Below, one piece after another: positions 28,291 through 36,665 of a stretch of 64,000 bases of DNA; the first letter of the stretch is position 1; each line of letters begins with the position of its first letter. The notes beneath the pieces are model-generated. The model ran no database searches. It had not been told where the DNA came from and worked only from the letters and a program-made list of their open reading frames with translations. This DNA comes from Phormidesmis priestleyi BC1401 (GTDB lineage: Bacteria > Cyanobacteriota > Cyanobacteriia > Leptolyngbyales > Leptolyngbyaceae). The DNA is taken from NCBI RefSeq assembly GCF_001650195.1, contig NZ_LXYR01000021.1, positions 1 to 64,000 on the forward strand, written 5' to 3'. Both the position numbers and the translations under genes were made by a program.

Positions 28291-31200
28291 ACACTCAACT
28301 TCATCGCACCATCTTAATCGTGGAGGATAGCCCAGAAGACCGCGAGCTGTATCGACGATATTTGATACATGATCGCGACTATGACTATACGATCGTAGAG
28401 GCGAGTCTAGGCGAAGAAGGATTGAATCTCTGGCACCAGCACCAGCCCGATGCCATGTTGCTCGATTATCGACTGCCCGATCTGGACGGGCTAGAATTTC
28501 TTGCCGCCCTGCAAACTCAGAAGTCGCAAACGCCTCTGCCGATCGTGATGGTGACGGGAGCCGGAAGCGAAACGATCGCCGCTCAAGCGATTAAAGCGGG
28601 CGCACAAGATTATCTGGTTAAGGGACAAATCACGTCGGAGGGTCTGAAGCTGGCGTTGGATGCAACGATTAAGACGGTGCAGCTTCAAACTCAACTCCAA
28701 GAGTGCATCGATCGAGAGCGAGTCGTCGCCCAGATTGCTCAGAAAGTGTTGAGATCGCTTGACTTAAACGAGATTTTGCAGACTACCGTCACAGAAGTGC
28801 GGCAATTTCTTCAGACCGATCGGGTGGTTGTGTTCCAGGTGGAGCCGGACAGTAACGGCAGGGTGGTGGCAGAATCTGTGGGGGCGGAGTGGCGATCGAT
28901 TCTGGCAGAGCAGATTTATGATCCCTGTTTTGCCGAGAGCTATGTCGATCTCCAGCGTCAAGGAAGAGTGACTGTCAAAGCCGATATTTATGATGGCAGC
29001 ATCGATCCGTGCCACGTCCAACTCTTGGCTGGGCTTCAAGTAAGAGCAAATCTAGTGGTGCCCATTTTGCACGACGATCAGTTTTGGGGTGTGCTGATTG
29101 CTCATCACTGCGCTGCGCCTCGTCAGTGGCGATCGTTGGACATTGACTTACTTCAGCAGTTGTCCACACAGGTCAGCGTTGCCATTCGACAGGCAGAGCT
29201 TTATCAGCAAGCCCAAGACGAACTCGCGGAGCGCAAACGTACAGAGGAGGTGCTGCGAGACAGTGAAGAAAGACTACGGCTGGGGCTACAAGCTGCCCGG
29301 ATGGGAACCTGGGATTGGAATATTCCAGAAAACCGATTTATCTGGTCAGCCAACATGGAAGCCCTATTTGGGTTGGCTCCTGGAGAATTTGATGGCTCTT
29401 ATGAGCAGTTTGTGGCAAGGCTGCATCCAGACGATCGCGATCGCGTTCTAAAAGCGATCAATGCGGCAATGACCCCTGGTGCAAACTACGACATCGAATT
29501 TCGGGTGCTTTATCCAGATGGCACCATTCGGTGGGCACTGAGTCAGGGAAAAGTGTTTTACGATGCGATCGGTCAACCGATTCGGATGTCGGGCGTAGAT
29601 CTGGATATTAGCGATCGCAAACGGACAGGCGAAGCGTTGCAGGAGAGTGAAACCCGCTTTCGTCAGCTTGCCGAAAATATTGATGCAGTGTTCTGGTTAA
29701 GAGAAGAACCTGAAGGTCGTGTTGCCTACGTTAGCTCTGCCTATGAACGCCTGTGGGGATGGCAGCCGCAGGAATTGTATGAAAACCACTCATTTTGGTT
29801 TGATCATATTCATCCAGACGATCGCGAATGGACGTATCAAGCCTTTCAGTCAAAAGCTGCTGCGGGTCAATTTGATGAAGACTACCGCATTGTCTTAGAC
29901 GATGGCAGGATTCGCTGGGTGAACGATCGCTGCTTTCCCCTTTACGATCAGACTGGGAGGCTTTATCGATTTGCTGGCATTGCGGAGGATATTACCGATC
30001 GCAAGCTGATCGAAGAATCTCTGCGTCAGAGTGAAGAGTTTAGAAAACGGGTGTTGGAGAGCAGTAGCGACTGCATCAAAGTCCTTGATCTGGATGCACA
30101 ACTCTTATACATGAATGCTGGGGGCATATGTCTGCTGGAGATTGACGACCTAACTCCCTACCTCAATTCAGAGTGGCTCTGTTTCTGGGAAGGTGACCAT
30201 CGGCAAGCGGCAGAAGCGGCATTCACAGCAGCAAAATCCGGCGAAGTGGGCAAATTTCAGGGCTTTTGTCCGACCGTCAAAGGCAAACCAAAATGGTGGG
30301 ATGTAGTGGTCACGCCAATTCGGGATGGTGCGGGACAAGTCGTCCAGGTTTTATCGACTGCGCGGGATGTCACAGAGCGGAAACGCACCGAAGAAGAGTT
30401 GCGGCAAAAGAATGCCATTTTGGATGTGATCAATGAATCTGCACCGACCCCAATTTTTGTCAAAGATCGGCAAGGACGGATTATTTATGCCAATCCAGCC
30501 ACCCTTGCCGCCCTGGGCAAAACGGCTGCTGAGGTAATTGGCTATAGCGATGGCGATCTCTACCCATCACCTGAAGATGCTAGGCGGGTGATGGAAAATG
30601 ATCAGCGGATTATGGCATCGGGGCAAATGGAAGTAGTGGAAGAATCTCCCGATGGCATTCACATCTTTTTGGGGATGAAAGCACCCTACTATAACGAAGC
30701 TGGAGAGGTAATCGGGCTAGTTGGCATCTCGAATGATATTACCGATCGCGTTCAACTTGAACGCGATCGTGAGCGTATCCTACAACAAAAACAAGCTGCT
30801 CTGGCAGAATCGGAACGAGTCAACCGCATCAAAGACGAGTTTCTAGCTGTGCTCTCTCACGAATTGCGATCGCCGCTCAACCCGATCTTAGGCTGGACAA
30901 AACTGCTGCAAACTCGCAAACTTGATGAACCCAAAACCGCCGAAGCATTAGCCACAATTGAGCGAAATGCCAAAGCGCAATGTCAATTGATTGATGACCT
31001 GCTTGACATGGCTCGTGTGCTGCGCGGCAAGCTGAGTCTGAATATGGCTCCTGTCGATCTGTTATTGGTGATTGAGTCCGCGATCGACACCGTGCAGACT
31101 GCTGCGATCGTCAAGTCCATTCAGATCCATGCGGTGCTTTCCGATATCAGACAAGTATCTGGAGATGCCGTTCGGCTCCAGCAGATCATCTGGAACTTGC

Positions 31201-31943
31201 TAACCAACGCGGTCAAGTTCACGCCCAGCGGCGGACGCATCGACATTCGGCTAGAGCAAATCGACAACCAGGCACAGATCACCATCACAGACACGGGCAA
31301 AGGCATCAGTCCAGACTTTCTGCCCCACATCTTTGAGTCGTTCCGCCAGGAAGATGCTTCTGTGACTCGCAACCACGGTGGGCTAGGGTTAGGAATGGCG
31401 ATCGTCTATCAACTGGTCGAAGCCCACGGCGGCACCGTCACCGCTGACAGTCCTGGAGAAGGAAAAGGCGCTACTTTTACGGTCAGGCTCCCCCTGCTCA
31501 ACGTCAACTCAAAGAAAAATCAATCTAGCCCATCGCGAGAGCAAAACCTGGATCTCACCAGCATCCGCGTGCTGGTAATCGACGACGAGCCAGACAGCCG
31601 CGAACTTCTCGCGGTGATGCTGACCCAGGCTGGAGCGGAAGTGATGTCCGTCGCCTCTGCCGCCGAATTTCTCGCTGCTCTAGAGTCATTTCAGCCCGAT
31701 GTAGCGGTGAGTGATATTGGAATGCCAGAGGTCGATGGCTATACGTTGCTTAGACAGGTGCGGTCTCTGTCACTAGAGCAAGGAGGGCAGGTTCCGGCGA
31801 TCGCTCTGACTGCCTACGCTGGAGAAATCGATCGGCAACACGCGATCGCGGCAGGCTTTCAGAAACACATTGCCAAGCCGATCGAACCCGACCAGTTGGT
31901 GGTGGCGATCGTGAGTCTATTGAGTGGGCGATCGCTGCCTTGA
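28287..31943 (+). CDS. Hybrid sensor histidine kinase (receiver-GAF-multiple PAS-HisKA-HATPase-receiver)
   Basis: Soluble 1218-aa kinase. Residues about 8-125 are an N-terminal receiver (D60 in AMLLDYRLPD). A GAF domain lies at about 155-305; its PCHVQLL stretch has a Cys-x-His but no clear chromophore signature. Four PAS/PAC segments cover about 330-830 (WALSQGKVFYDAIGQPIRM; DITDRK repeated). HisKA with FLAVLSHELRSPLNP (His about 858) and HATPase (NLLTNAVKF, DTGKGI, GLGLGMAI) follow. A C-terminal receiver has Asp about 1144 (AVSDIGMPEVDG) and Lys in HIAKPIEPD. Start overlaps the Rcp1-like stop. Likely a cytoplasmic phosphorelay hub; input unknown. Confidence 0.92.
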   Translation: MNTQLHRTILIVEDSPEDRELYRRYLIHDRDYDYTIVEASLGEEGLNLWHQHQPDAMLLDYRLPDLDGLEFLAALQTQKSQTPLPIVMVTGAGSETIAAQAIKAGAQDYLVKGQITSEGLKLALDATIKTVQLQTQLQECIDRERVVAQIAQKVLRSLDLNEILQTTVTEVRQFLQTDRVVVFQVEPDSNGRVVAESVGAEWRSILAEQIYDPCFAESYVDLQRQGRVTVKADIYDGSIDPCHVQLLAGLQVRANLVVPILHDDQFWGVLIAHHCAAPRQWRSLDIDLLQQLSTQVSVAIRQAELYQQAQDELAERKRTEEVLRDSEERLRLGLQAARMGTWDWNIPENRFIWSANMEALFGLAPGEFDGSYEQFVARLHPDDRDRVLKAINAAMTPGANYDIEFRVLYPDGTIRWALSQGKVFYDAIGQPIRMSGVDLDISDRKRTGEALQESETRFRQLAENIDAVFWLREEPEGRVAYVSSAYERLWGWQPQELYENHSFWFDHIHPDDREWTYQAFQSKAAAGQFDEDYRIVLDDGRIRWVNDRCFPLYDQTGRLYRFAGIAEDITDRKLIEESLRQSEEFRKRVLESSSDCIKVLDLDAQLLYMNAGGICLLEIDDLTPYLNSEWLCFWEGDHRQAAEAAFTAAKSGEVGKFQGFCPTVKGKPKWWDVVVTPIRDGAGQVVQVLSTARDVTERKRTEEELRQKNAILDVINESAPTPIFVKDRQGRIIYANPATLAALGKTAAEVIGYSDGDLYPSPEDARRVMENDQRIMASGQMEVVEESPDGIHIFLGMKAPYYNEAGEVIGLVGISNDITDRVQLERDRERILQQKQAALAESERVNRIKDEFLAVLSHELRSPLNPILGWTKLLQTRKLDEPKTAEALATIERNAKAQCQLIDDLLDMARVLRGKLSLNMAPVDLLLVIESAIDTVQTAAIVKSIQIHAVLSDIRQVSGDAVRLQQIIWNLLTNAVKFTPSGGRIDIRLEQIDNQAQITITDTGKGISPDFLPHIFESFRQEDASVTRNHGGLGLGMAIVYQLVEAHGGTVTADSPGEGKGATFTVRLPLLNVNSKKNQSSPSREQNLDLTSIRVLVIDDEPDSRELLAVMLTQAGAEVMSVASAAEFLAALESFQPDVAVSDIGMPEVDGYTLLRQVRSLSLEQGGQVPAIALTAYAGEIDRQHAIAAGFQKHIAKPIEPDQLVVAIVSLLSGRSLP

Positions 31944-31976
31944 CTTACCTACTGCCTCCACCAATAATTTGGAGCA

Positions 31977-32065
31977 GCCCAACGTTGCCCATCACCCGCC
32001 GCTAGCAACCTTTGCTTCATAGTCGATCAACTTTCGGCGATCGGTGTGCGTGGGCGTTATTAAAC
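31977..32065 (+). repeat. attC-like imperfect palindrome 1 (upstream of bioA)
   Basis: Begins GCCCAAC (fits the integron R'' consensus RYYYAAC) and ends GCGTTATTAAAC. Inner arms GCCCA/TGGGC and CGCCG/CGGCG pair imperfectly across an 89-nt span. The right half is nearly identical to that of the element at 38557-38647 (TCAACTTTYGGCGATCG). The right core box is a poor GTTRRRY match. Confidence 0.55.
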
Positions 32066-32107
32066 TGCAACGTCTGAACATCCTTGTCAAATCAGTCCTC
32101 ACAGTCC

Positions 32108-33391
32108 ATGCAGTCTTTACAGCAACTCCTTGATTTTGATCGACTACATGTTTGGCACCCCTATGCCGCCATGCCCAGTCTTCTACCCGTGTTTCCAGTA
32201 GAGTCAGCGCAGGGCGTACATATTCAATTGATGGATGGTCGATCGCTGATCGATGGCATCTCTTCTTGGTGGACTTGTATTCACGGTTATAACCATCCCC
32301 GCTTAAACCAAGCTGCCCACGCGCAAATCGATCGGATGTCACACGTCATGTTTGGTGGTCTGACCCACCAGCCAGCAGTGGATTTGGCACAGAAATTGAT
32401 TGCCATAACGCCAGAGGCACTCCAGCAGGTCTTTTTTTGCGACTCTGGCTCAGTAGCGGTAGAGGTAGCCATGAAAATGGCGGTGCAGTATTGGTACAAT
32501 CGCGGGTTGCCGCAGAAGCAGCGTTTTCTCACTGTTCGTCATGGCTATCATGGGGACACCTTTGCCGCAATGTCGGTCTGCGACCCGGTGAATGGGATGC
32601 ACCATCTTTTTCGTAATCTGCTGACCCAGCAATATTTCGCCGAGGCACCGCAGATTTCGTTCGATCGAGACTGGCAGGAACGAGATATTGACAGCTTTGC
32701 GGCACTGCTAGCCGCTCACCACGACCAAATCGCAGCAGCCATTTTGGAGCCAGTCGTGCAAAATGCTGGGGGGATGCGATTTTATCATCCAGACTATGTG
32801 CGACAAGCCAAGGCGTTATGTGAAAAATATAATGTCCTACTGATTTTAGATGAGATTGCTACGGGGTTTGGTCGCACGGGCAAAATGTTTGCCTGTGAAC
32901 ATTCGACGGTATGTCCAGACATTCTGTGTGTAGGCAAGGCGCTGACTGGCGGGTTTATGTCCCTGGCAGCCACGCTGACGACGCAGGAGATTAGTGAGAG
33001 TTTTGCAGCAGGTGAGGCAGGGGTCTTTATGCACGGTCCAACGTTTATGGCAAATCCCTTAGCCTGTGCGGTGTCTTTAGAAAATTTGGTCTTGCTGGAA
33101 AGTTATGATTGGCAATCCACGATCCGAGCGATCGCATCCCAGCTCAAAGCTGAGTTAGAACCTTGCCGGAGTCTGGCGGCAGTGAAGGACGTGCGGGTGT
33201 TAGGGGCGATCGGGGTAGTGGAGCTGCACGAGCCAGTGGATATGCAAGTGATACAGCCGCGCTTTGTAGAAGAGGGGGTCTGGTTACGTCCGTTTGGGCG
33301 ACTGATCTATACAATGCCGCCTTACATTATTCAACCCTCAGAACTCACAGCCATTACTCGTGCTATTTACAAAATTGTTGCTCAGCTTTAG
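32108..33391 (+). CDS. bioA: Adenosylmethionine-8-amino-7-oxononanoate aminotransferase
   Basis: PLP-dependent step of biotin synthesis (KAPA to DAPA), 427 aa from ATG 32108 (an in-frame TTG at 32084 is possible). BioA-specific N-terminus VWHPYAAMP and SSWWTCIHGYNHP; LDEIATGFGRTG with the PLP Asp; Schiff-base Lys about residue 277 in VGKALTGGFMSLAAT; HGPTFMANPLACA. Complete. No other biotin gene is adjacent. It sits between two attC-like palindromes (31977-32065 and 33472-33556), the downstream one 80 bp after its stop, the arrangement expected of an integron-type cassette. Confidence 0.94.
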   Translation: MQSLQQLLDFDRLHVWHPYAAMPSLLPVFPVESAQGVHIQLMDGRSLIDGISSWWTCIHGYNHPRLNQAAHAQIDRMSHVMFGGLTHQPAVDLAQKLIAITPEALQQVFFCDSGSVAVEVAMKMAVQYWYNRGLPQKQRFLTVRHGYHGDTFAAMSVCDPVNGMHHLFRNLLTQQYFAEAPQISFDRDWQERDIDSFAALLAAHHDQIAAAILEPVVQNAGGMRFYHPDYVRQAKALCEKYNVLLILDEIATGFGRTGKMFACEHSTVCPDILCVGKALTGGFMSLAATLTTQEISESFAAGEAGVFMHGPTFMANPLACAVSLENLVLLESYDWQSTIRAIASQLKAELEPCRSLAAVKDVRVLGAIGVVELHEPVDMQVIQPRFVEEGVWLRPFGRLIYTMPPYIIQPSELTAITRAIYKIVAQL

Positions 33392-33471
33392 CTTGACAGG
33401 TGCATTGAATTTAATACGCCTGTTCGAGGTCGAGCTTGACTTTCAAGCTCTCAGTTACGGTAGTTGCCACA

Positions 33472-33556
33472 GCCTAACAAGTCGTTGGAGCAGCGAATCA
33501 AGTCTCCCTGTCTACGTTTCAAGGCTACTTTTCGCCGCTCAACTCAATCGTTATGA
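33472..33556 (+). repeat. attC-like imperfect palindrome 2 (downstream of bioA)
   Basis: R''-like GCCTAAC (perfect RYYYAAC) at 33472 and R'-like GTTATGA at 33550. The arms GTTGGAGCAGCGA and (reverse complement) GTTGAGCGGCGA pair with one unpaired G, the extrahelical-base arrangement of attC sites. Length 85 bp. Same extra G position as in the element at 37493. Confidence 0.65.
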
Positions 33557-33684
33557 GTACGATCGCCAACCTCATCGATTGGTTTGGATGTTACGAAGTC
33601 CAGCACAATCCTCCACTCACCCTCTTGTCTGCTCTTGCGATGCCAGCGATCGCTGCCTTAGCAGTAGAGCGGTAAGAGACAGAA

Positions 33685-33737
33685 CGCTGTAGGGAGGCGC
33701 AAGTGTCGTATGAATGCGCTTTCACCTCCCTACAGCG
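33685..33737. repeat. Perfect 13-bp inverted repeat
   Basis: CGCTGTAGGGAGG and CCTCCCTACAGCG separated by 27 bp. Could be a small mobile-element remnant or transcription terminator; no T-run follows. It directly precedes the 84-bp repeat array. Confidence 0.6.
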
Positions 33738-33760
33738 ACAGTAAAAGGGCGATCGCTATC

Positions 33761-33990
33761 ATGAATGCGCGATCGACTGAAATGAGTAAGCAAACCGCAG
33801 TTTGAGAAAGCAATTTGCCTTTTTGCTTGCGGAAAACACCAAAATGAATGCGCGATCTACTGAAATGAGAAAGCAAATGGTTGAAATGAGAAAGCAATTT
33901 GTCGTTTTGCTTGCAGAAATTACTGAAATGAGAAAGCAAACAGGCAAAATGAGCAAGCAAATTGCTACTTTGCTAATTCAATCAGGATGA
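33761..33990 (+). repeat. 84-bp tandem repeat encoding a heptad-repeat peptide
   Basis: Two and a half units starting at 33761, 33844 and 33928. Units share ATGAATGCGCGATC, GAAATGAGAAAGCAA and TTTTGCTTGC. Unit 2 is 84 bp (28 codons, four heptads); unit 1 is 83 bp, one base short, which shifts its frame. From ATG 33844 the strand encodes 48 residues in strict seven-residue steps (EMRKQMV, EMRKQFV, VLLAEIT, EMRKQTG, KMSKQIA, TLLIQSG), predicting a short amphipathic coiled coil. An in-frame TTG at 33802 would give 62 residues. No function recognised; it may be a remnant. Confidence 0.6.
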
Positions 33991-34232
33991 GAGAGCCAGC
34001 GATCGCCCCATACACTCCTTCATAAGATTCAAATGTTTTGTTGGTGTCAGGCAAGAAAAACTCAAACCATTCGCAGAGTTACCTCGAATACCACGATCGC
34101 CGTGCTTGAGCTGAATGATATATCGTGGCAGATCGAGCAGGTTCTTTGGGCGCTCTTACATAGCGAGTGTAGAGGAGGACTGTATGATGTGTCTAATAGC
34201 ACACGCGTCCGCGCCCGTAGTGAATCTGAAAA

Positions 34233-34367
34233 TATGCGGAAAGATTCCAGCTATCCAGCTTGAGCGGTGTATTATGCAGAAAGATTCTACCTAAGTACCA
34301 AATTTGGGGTGTTATGCCGAGTCATTCTCCCTATTCACCTCCTATGGGATCTTAGGCGGAAACTTTC
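34233..34367 (+). repeat. Degenerate repeat array with exact 40-bp period
   Basis: Four degenerate copies begin at 34233, 34273, 34313 and 34353, each exactly 40 bp apart. All carry a TATGCNGAAAGATTC-like head (TATGCGGAAAGATTC, TATGCAGAAAGATTC, TATGCCGAGTCATTC, TAGGCGGAAACTTTC) followed by a weaker CCTA...ACC...GGG pattern. The fourth is interrupted by the MITE at 34368. The stretch 33991-34232 shows no gene or repeat. Confidence 0.65.
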
Positions 34368-34488
34368 GGCTCTCCTGGATTTGTGGTTGAAACCGTAGTA
34401 AAAGCTACAAAATTGACCAAATCTAAGGGCTGAAACCCTTGTCAGGAGGCTTATAAGTTTCACTTATCATCCAATACCCAGGAGAGCC
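34368..34488. mobile_element. 121-bp MITE with 8-bp target-site duplication
   Basis: Terminal inverted repeats GGCTCTCCTGG and CCAGGAGAGCC (11 bp, perfect) enclose 99 bp with no coding capacity. Directly abutting both ends is AAACTTTC (34360-34367 and 34489-34496), an exact 8-bp direct repeat as left by transposition. An internal small hairpin (AAGGG..CCCTT) is present. The parent IS is not in this window; an 8-bp duplication fits several DDE-transposase families. Confidence 0.88.
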
Positions 34489-34655
34489 AAACTTTCTGTC
34501 TATTAATTGTTACGCCGCTGGGTTATCGGTGGAGGGCAACCGAAATCTCATCTGTTAGTATTCAAAGCTAAATTGCCGATAAATTTTCGATAGAACAGTG
34601 TTTTGAATCTGACATTGGGAACAAGCGCCCCCAAATATGTTAGCGCTGTATAAAA

Positions 34656-34669
34656 AGTATAGCTATACT
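34656..34669 (+). promoter_or_regulatory. Candidate operator (14-bp perfect palindrome)
   Basis: AGTATAGCTATACT lies 38 bp upstream of the zinc-ribbon gene start and includes a TATACT that could be a -10 box. The position suits an operator, possibly for self-regulation by one of the two downstream proteins with winged-helix-like parts. Confidence 0.45.
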
Positions 34670-34707
34670 AGTAGCCAAATATTGAGAGAATTTAGGAAGA
34701 TCTGACT

Positions 34708-35877
34708 GTGCCAAACTGCCCATACTGCGATTTTCTAATTGATGAAGCCTATAACTTCTGTGTTAGCTGTGAGCAGCAAGTTAAGTGTCTGACATGTGGC
34801 AGTTATCTGATTAAAGATAAGAGCAAGTGCCTCAAATGCGGTAACTTCCTGAACACGCCTCAAACTGCTGCTACTCCCATGAATAATTTTTCATTAGAAG
34901 AGGAGCAATCGGATAGCAACTATTCAAGAAAGCTAAATCTATCTTTTACTGATAACGCGATCGATAAGGTCGCATCTGTTTTAGGTGGTTACGTTCCTTT
35001 AGTTCCACCTAAAAGTCCGAAACCCGTTGCGCAACAACAACTTGCCTTACCTTTTCTACAGACATCAGAAGAGAACGAGCAACTGGATCAATCTGAAATA
35101 ATGACTGATGAAGCTGTAGAGACCACAGCGAAAAACGTTTTAGATAATAACTCTCCCTCCGATTATTTTGAGAAAGATGGGCAGGGTTTCCTTATTTCAA
35201 ATAATCATGACTACAAAGGTAAGAATAAGAAGCTTCAGCAGCAAAGGTTTAGCATTCTTTACGTATGGGCTTACAACTCTCTTAATAGAGAACTAGTTCC
35301 TAATGATCATTTAACACAGGCTGCTCAAAGAAATGGAGTTTATGATCAGAATTATCCTACTTATCTTAAAGAAGCAGCAAATCGCTTCTTCACTAAATTG
35401 GATGGCACTTTCAAGCTTAATCCTAGCGGGCGTGCTGAACTAAGCAAGATTCATGCAGAGATGCAAGACTCGGATTTAAGCGGTTCAGAGTACTGGAATT
35501 CAACTCGGAAAAAATCCAGCCGAAGTCCTCGTGCAACAAAAGAAGATGCACAGAGAGTCGAGCAGTGGGTTCAGATGCCGTCAAAATTTGATAGCTTTGA
35601 TGTGAGAGGACTAAACACTAGGTCTGACCTTGCAATTCTTGCACTCTATGACATTACGAAAGAACTAAAGGTTGAGACTTCTGTGAAACCGTCTTTGGCA
35701 TATGAGTATCTTACTAAAAGGTACAAAACAGTTTCAATAACCAATAAAAATCTCAGTGATACGCTATCTGACAAGAGATACAAGAAATATTTTGAGCGCA
35801 CCTCTGAAGGGTTATGCTACCTCACCCAAGAATCTGAAAGCCTTGCAGAAAGCTGGATTAGCAAAGGTAGTATTTAG
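34708..35877 (+). CDS. Double zinc-ribbon protein with tandem winged-helix-like segments (unknown)
   Basis: 389 aa, GTG start at 34708. Two treble-clef/zinc-ribbon units are clear: C4-C7-C18-C21 and C27-C30-C41-C44. A low-complexity linker (about 48-165) follows. Two similar segments, about 178-255 (FSILYVWAYNSLNRELVPN ... LNPSGRAEL) and about 310-380 (DLAILALYDITKELKVE ... LTQESESL), look like a duplicated winged-helix domain, joined by a basic stretch (TRKKSSRSPRATK). This implies nucleic-acid binding. The DNA is visibly AT-richer and poorer in GATCG sites than its surroundings, suggesting transfer. Its stop is 2 bp before the HEPN-like gene. No known family recognised. Confidence 0.75.
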   Translation: MPNCPYCDFLIDEAYNFCVSCEQQVKCLTCGSYLIKDKSKCLKCGNFLNTPQTAATPMNNFSLEEEQSDSNYSRKLNLSFTDNAIDKVASVLGGYVPLVPPKSPKPVAQQQLALPFLQTSEENEQLDQSEIMTDEAVETTAKNVLDNNSPSDYFEKDGQGFLISNNHDYKGKNKKLQQQRFSILYVWAYNSLNRELVPNDHLTQAAQRNGVYDQNYPTYLKEAANRFFTKLDGTFKLNPSGRAELSKIHAEMQDSDLSGSEYWNSTRKKSSRSPRATKEDAQRVEQWVQMPSKFDSFDVRGLNTRSDLAILALYDITKELKVETSVKPSLAYEYLTKRYKTVSITNKNLSDTLSDKRYKKYFERTSEGLCYLTQESESLAESWISKGSI

Positions 35878-35879
35878 GC

Positions 35880-36653
35880 ATGAGTATTCAAAGATCCAAA
35901 CTTGAGGCGACTTTATCTACACAGTTTCCAAAAGATGTTCTGGTTGCATTACTGGATGAATATCAACATATTAAGCAACAGTTCTTTTTAAGGAGATTTC
36001 AGCCAACTGAGCTAAATGCTGCTCGTTTTAGTGAATGCGTTCTTCGCTTAATTGAGTTCTTAGACACAGGCAGTTACACAGCTTTAGGGAAGCAACTAGA
36101 CACGCAAAAAATAATAAATCGTGCTGCTAACAATACAGGCTTGCCAGAGGGTATTCGCTTCTTTATCCCTCAACTTACGAGAGTCCTTCTCGATATTAGA
36201 AATAAAAGGAATGTTGCTCATGTTGGTGGAGAAGTAGACCCCAACTATTCCGATTCTCTATTTGTATCTCATTCCGCAGATTGGATCTTAGTTGAGCTAA
36301 TACGCAACTACCACACAAACAGCATTGACGAGGCAAGAAAAATCGTTGAAAGTATTACTGAAACTAAAATTCCTGTGATAGTAGAAATTGGTAATTTTAT
36401 ACGAGTTCAAAACACAAAGCTAAAAGCTGATCAAAAAACTTTACTTATTCTTTACTATAAACAGCCGGCCAAGGTTAGCGATGCAGATTTAATGAAGTGG
36501 GTTAGATATACGAACACAAGTAGATATCGAACTGAAATACTGAAATTACTGGATGATGAAGCTCTTATCCATTATGAAAATGGTCTCTGTGTAGTTCTTC
36601 CTAAGGGCATTCTTTATGTTGAGAAAAATATCAGCCCTGAATTAATCATGTAA
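35880..36653 (+). CDS. HEPN-like / winged-helix protein, partner of the zinc-ribbon gene
   Basis: 257 aa, ATG 35880. An alpha-helical N-terminal domain (about 1-160) contains LLDIRNKRNVAHVGGEVDPN near residues 108-127, an R-x(n)-H arrangement like that of HEPN ribonuclease or HEPN-like domains. The C-terminal 65 residues (KTLLILYYKQPAKVSDADL ... ENGLCVVLPKG) read as a winged helix. Translationally adjacent (2-bp gap) to the zinc-ribbon gene, so the products likely act together. AT-rich like its partner. The HEPN reading is inference from one motif; catalytic activity is not established. Confidence 0.7.
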   Translation: MSIQRSKLEATLSTQFPKDVLVALLDEYQHIKQQFFLRRFQPTELNAARFSECVLRLIEFLDTGSYTALGKQLDTQKIINRAANNTGLPEGIRFFIPQLTRVLLDIRNKRNVAHVGGEVDPNYSDSLFVSHSADWILVELIRNYHTNSIDEARKIVESITETKIPVIVEIGNFIRVQNTKLKADQKTLLILYYKQPAKVSDADLMKWVRYTNTSRYRTEILKLLDDEALIHYENGLCVVLPKGILYVEKNISPELIM

Positions 36654-36665
36654 TCAATAAACGAT

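Noticed and set aside
34033-34263. 76-codon frame before the 40-bp repeats
   Set aside because: Runs through the repeat array, has no ribosome site and its composition is not protein-like.
34233-34367. CRISPR array
   Set aside because: The 40-bp period looked suggestive, but the repeats are highly diverged (about 15 bp of shared head), only four in number, without palindromic repeat ends or cas genes.
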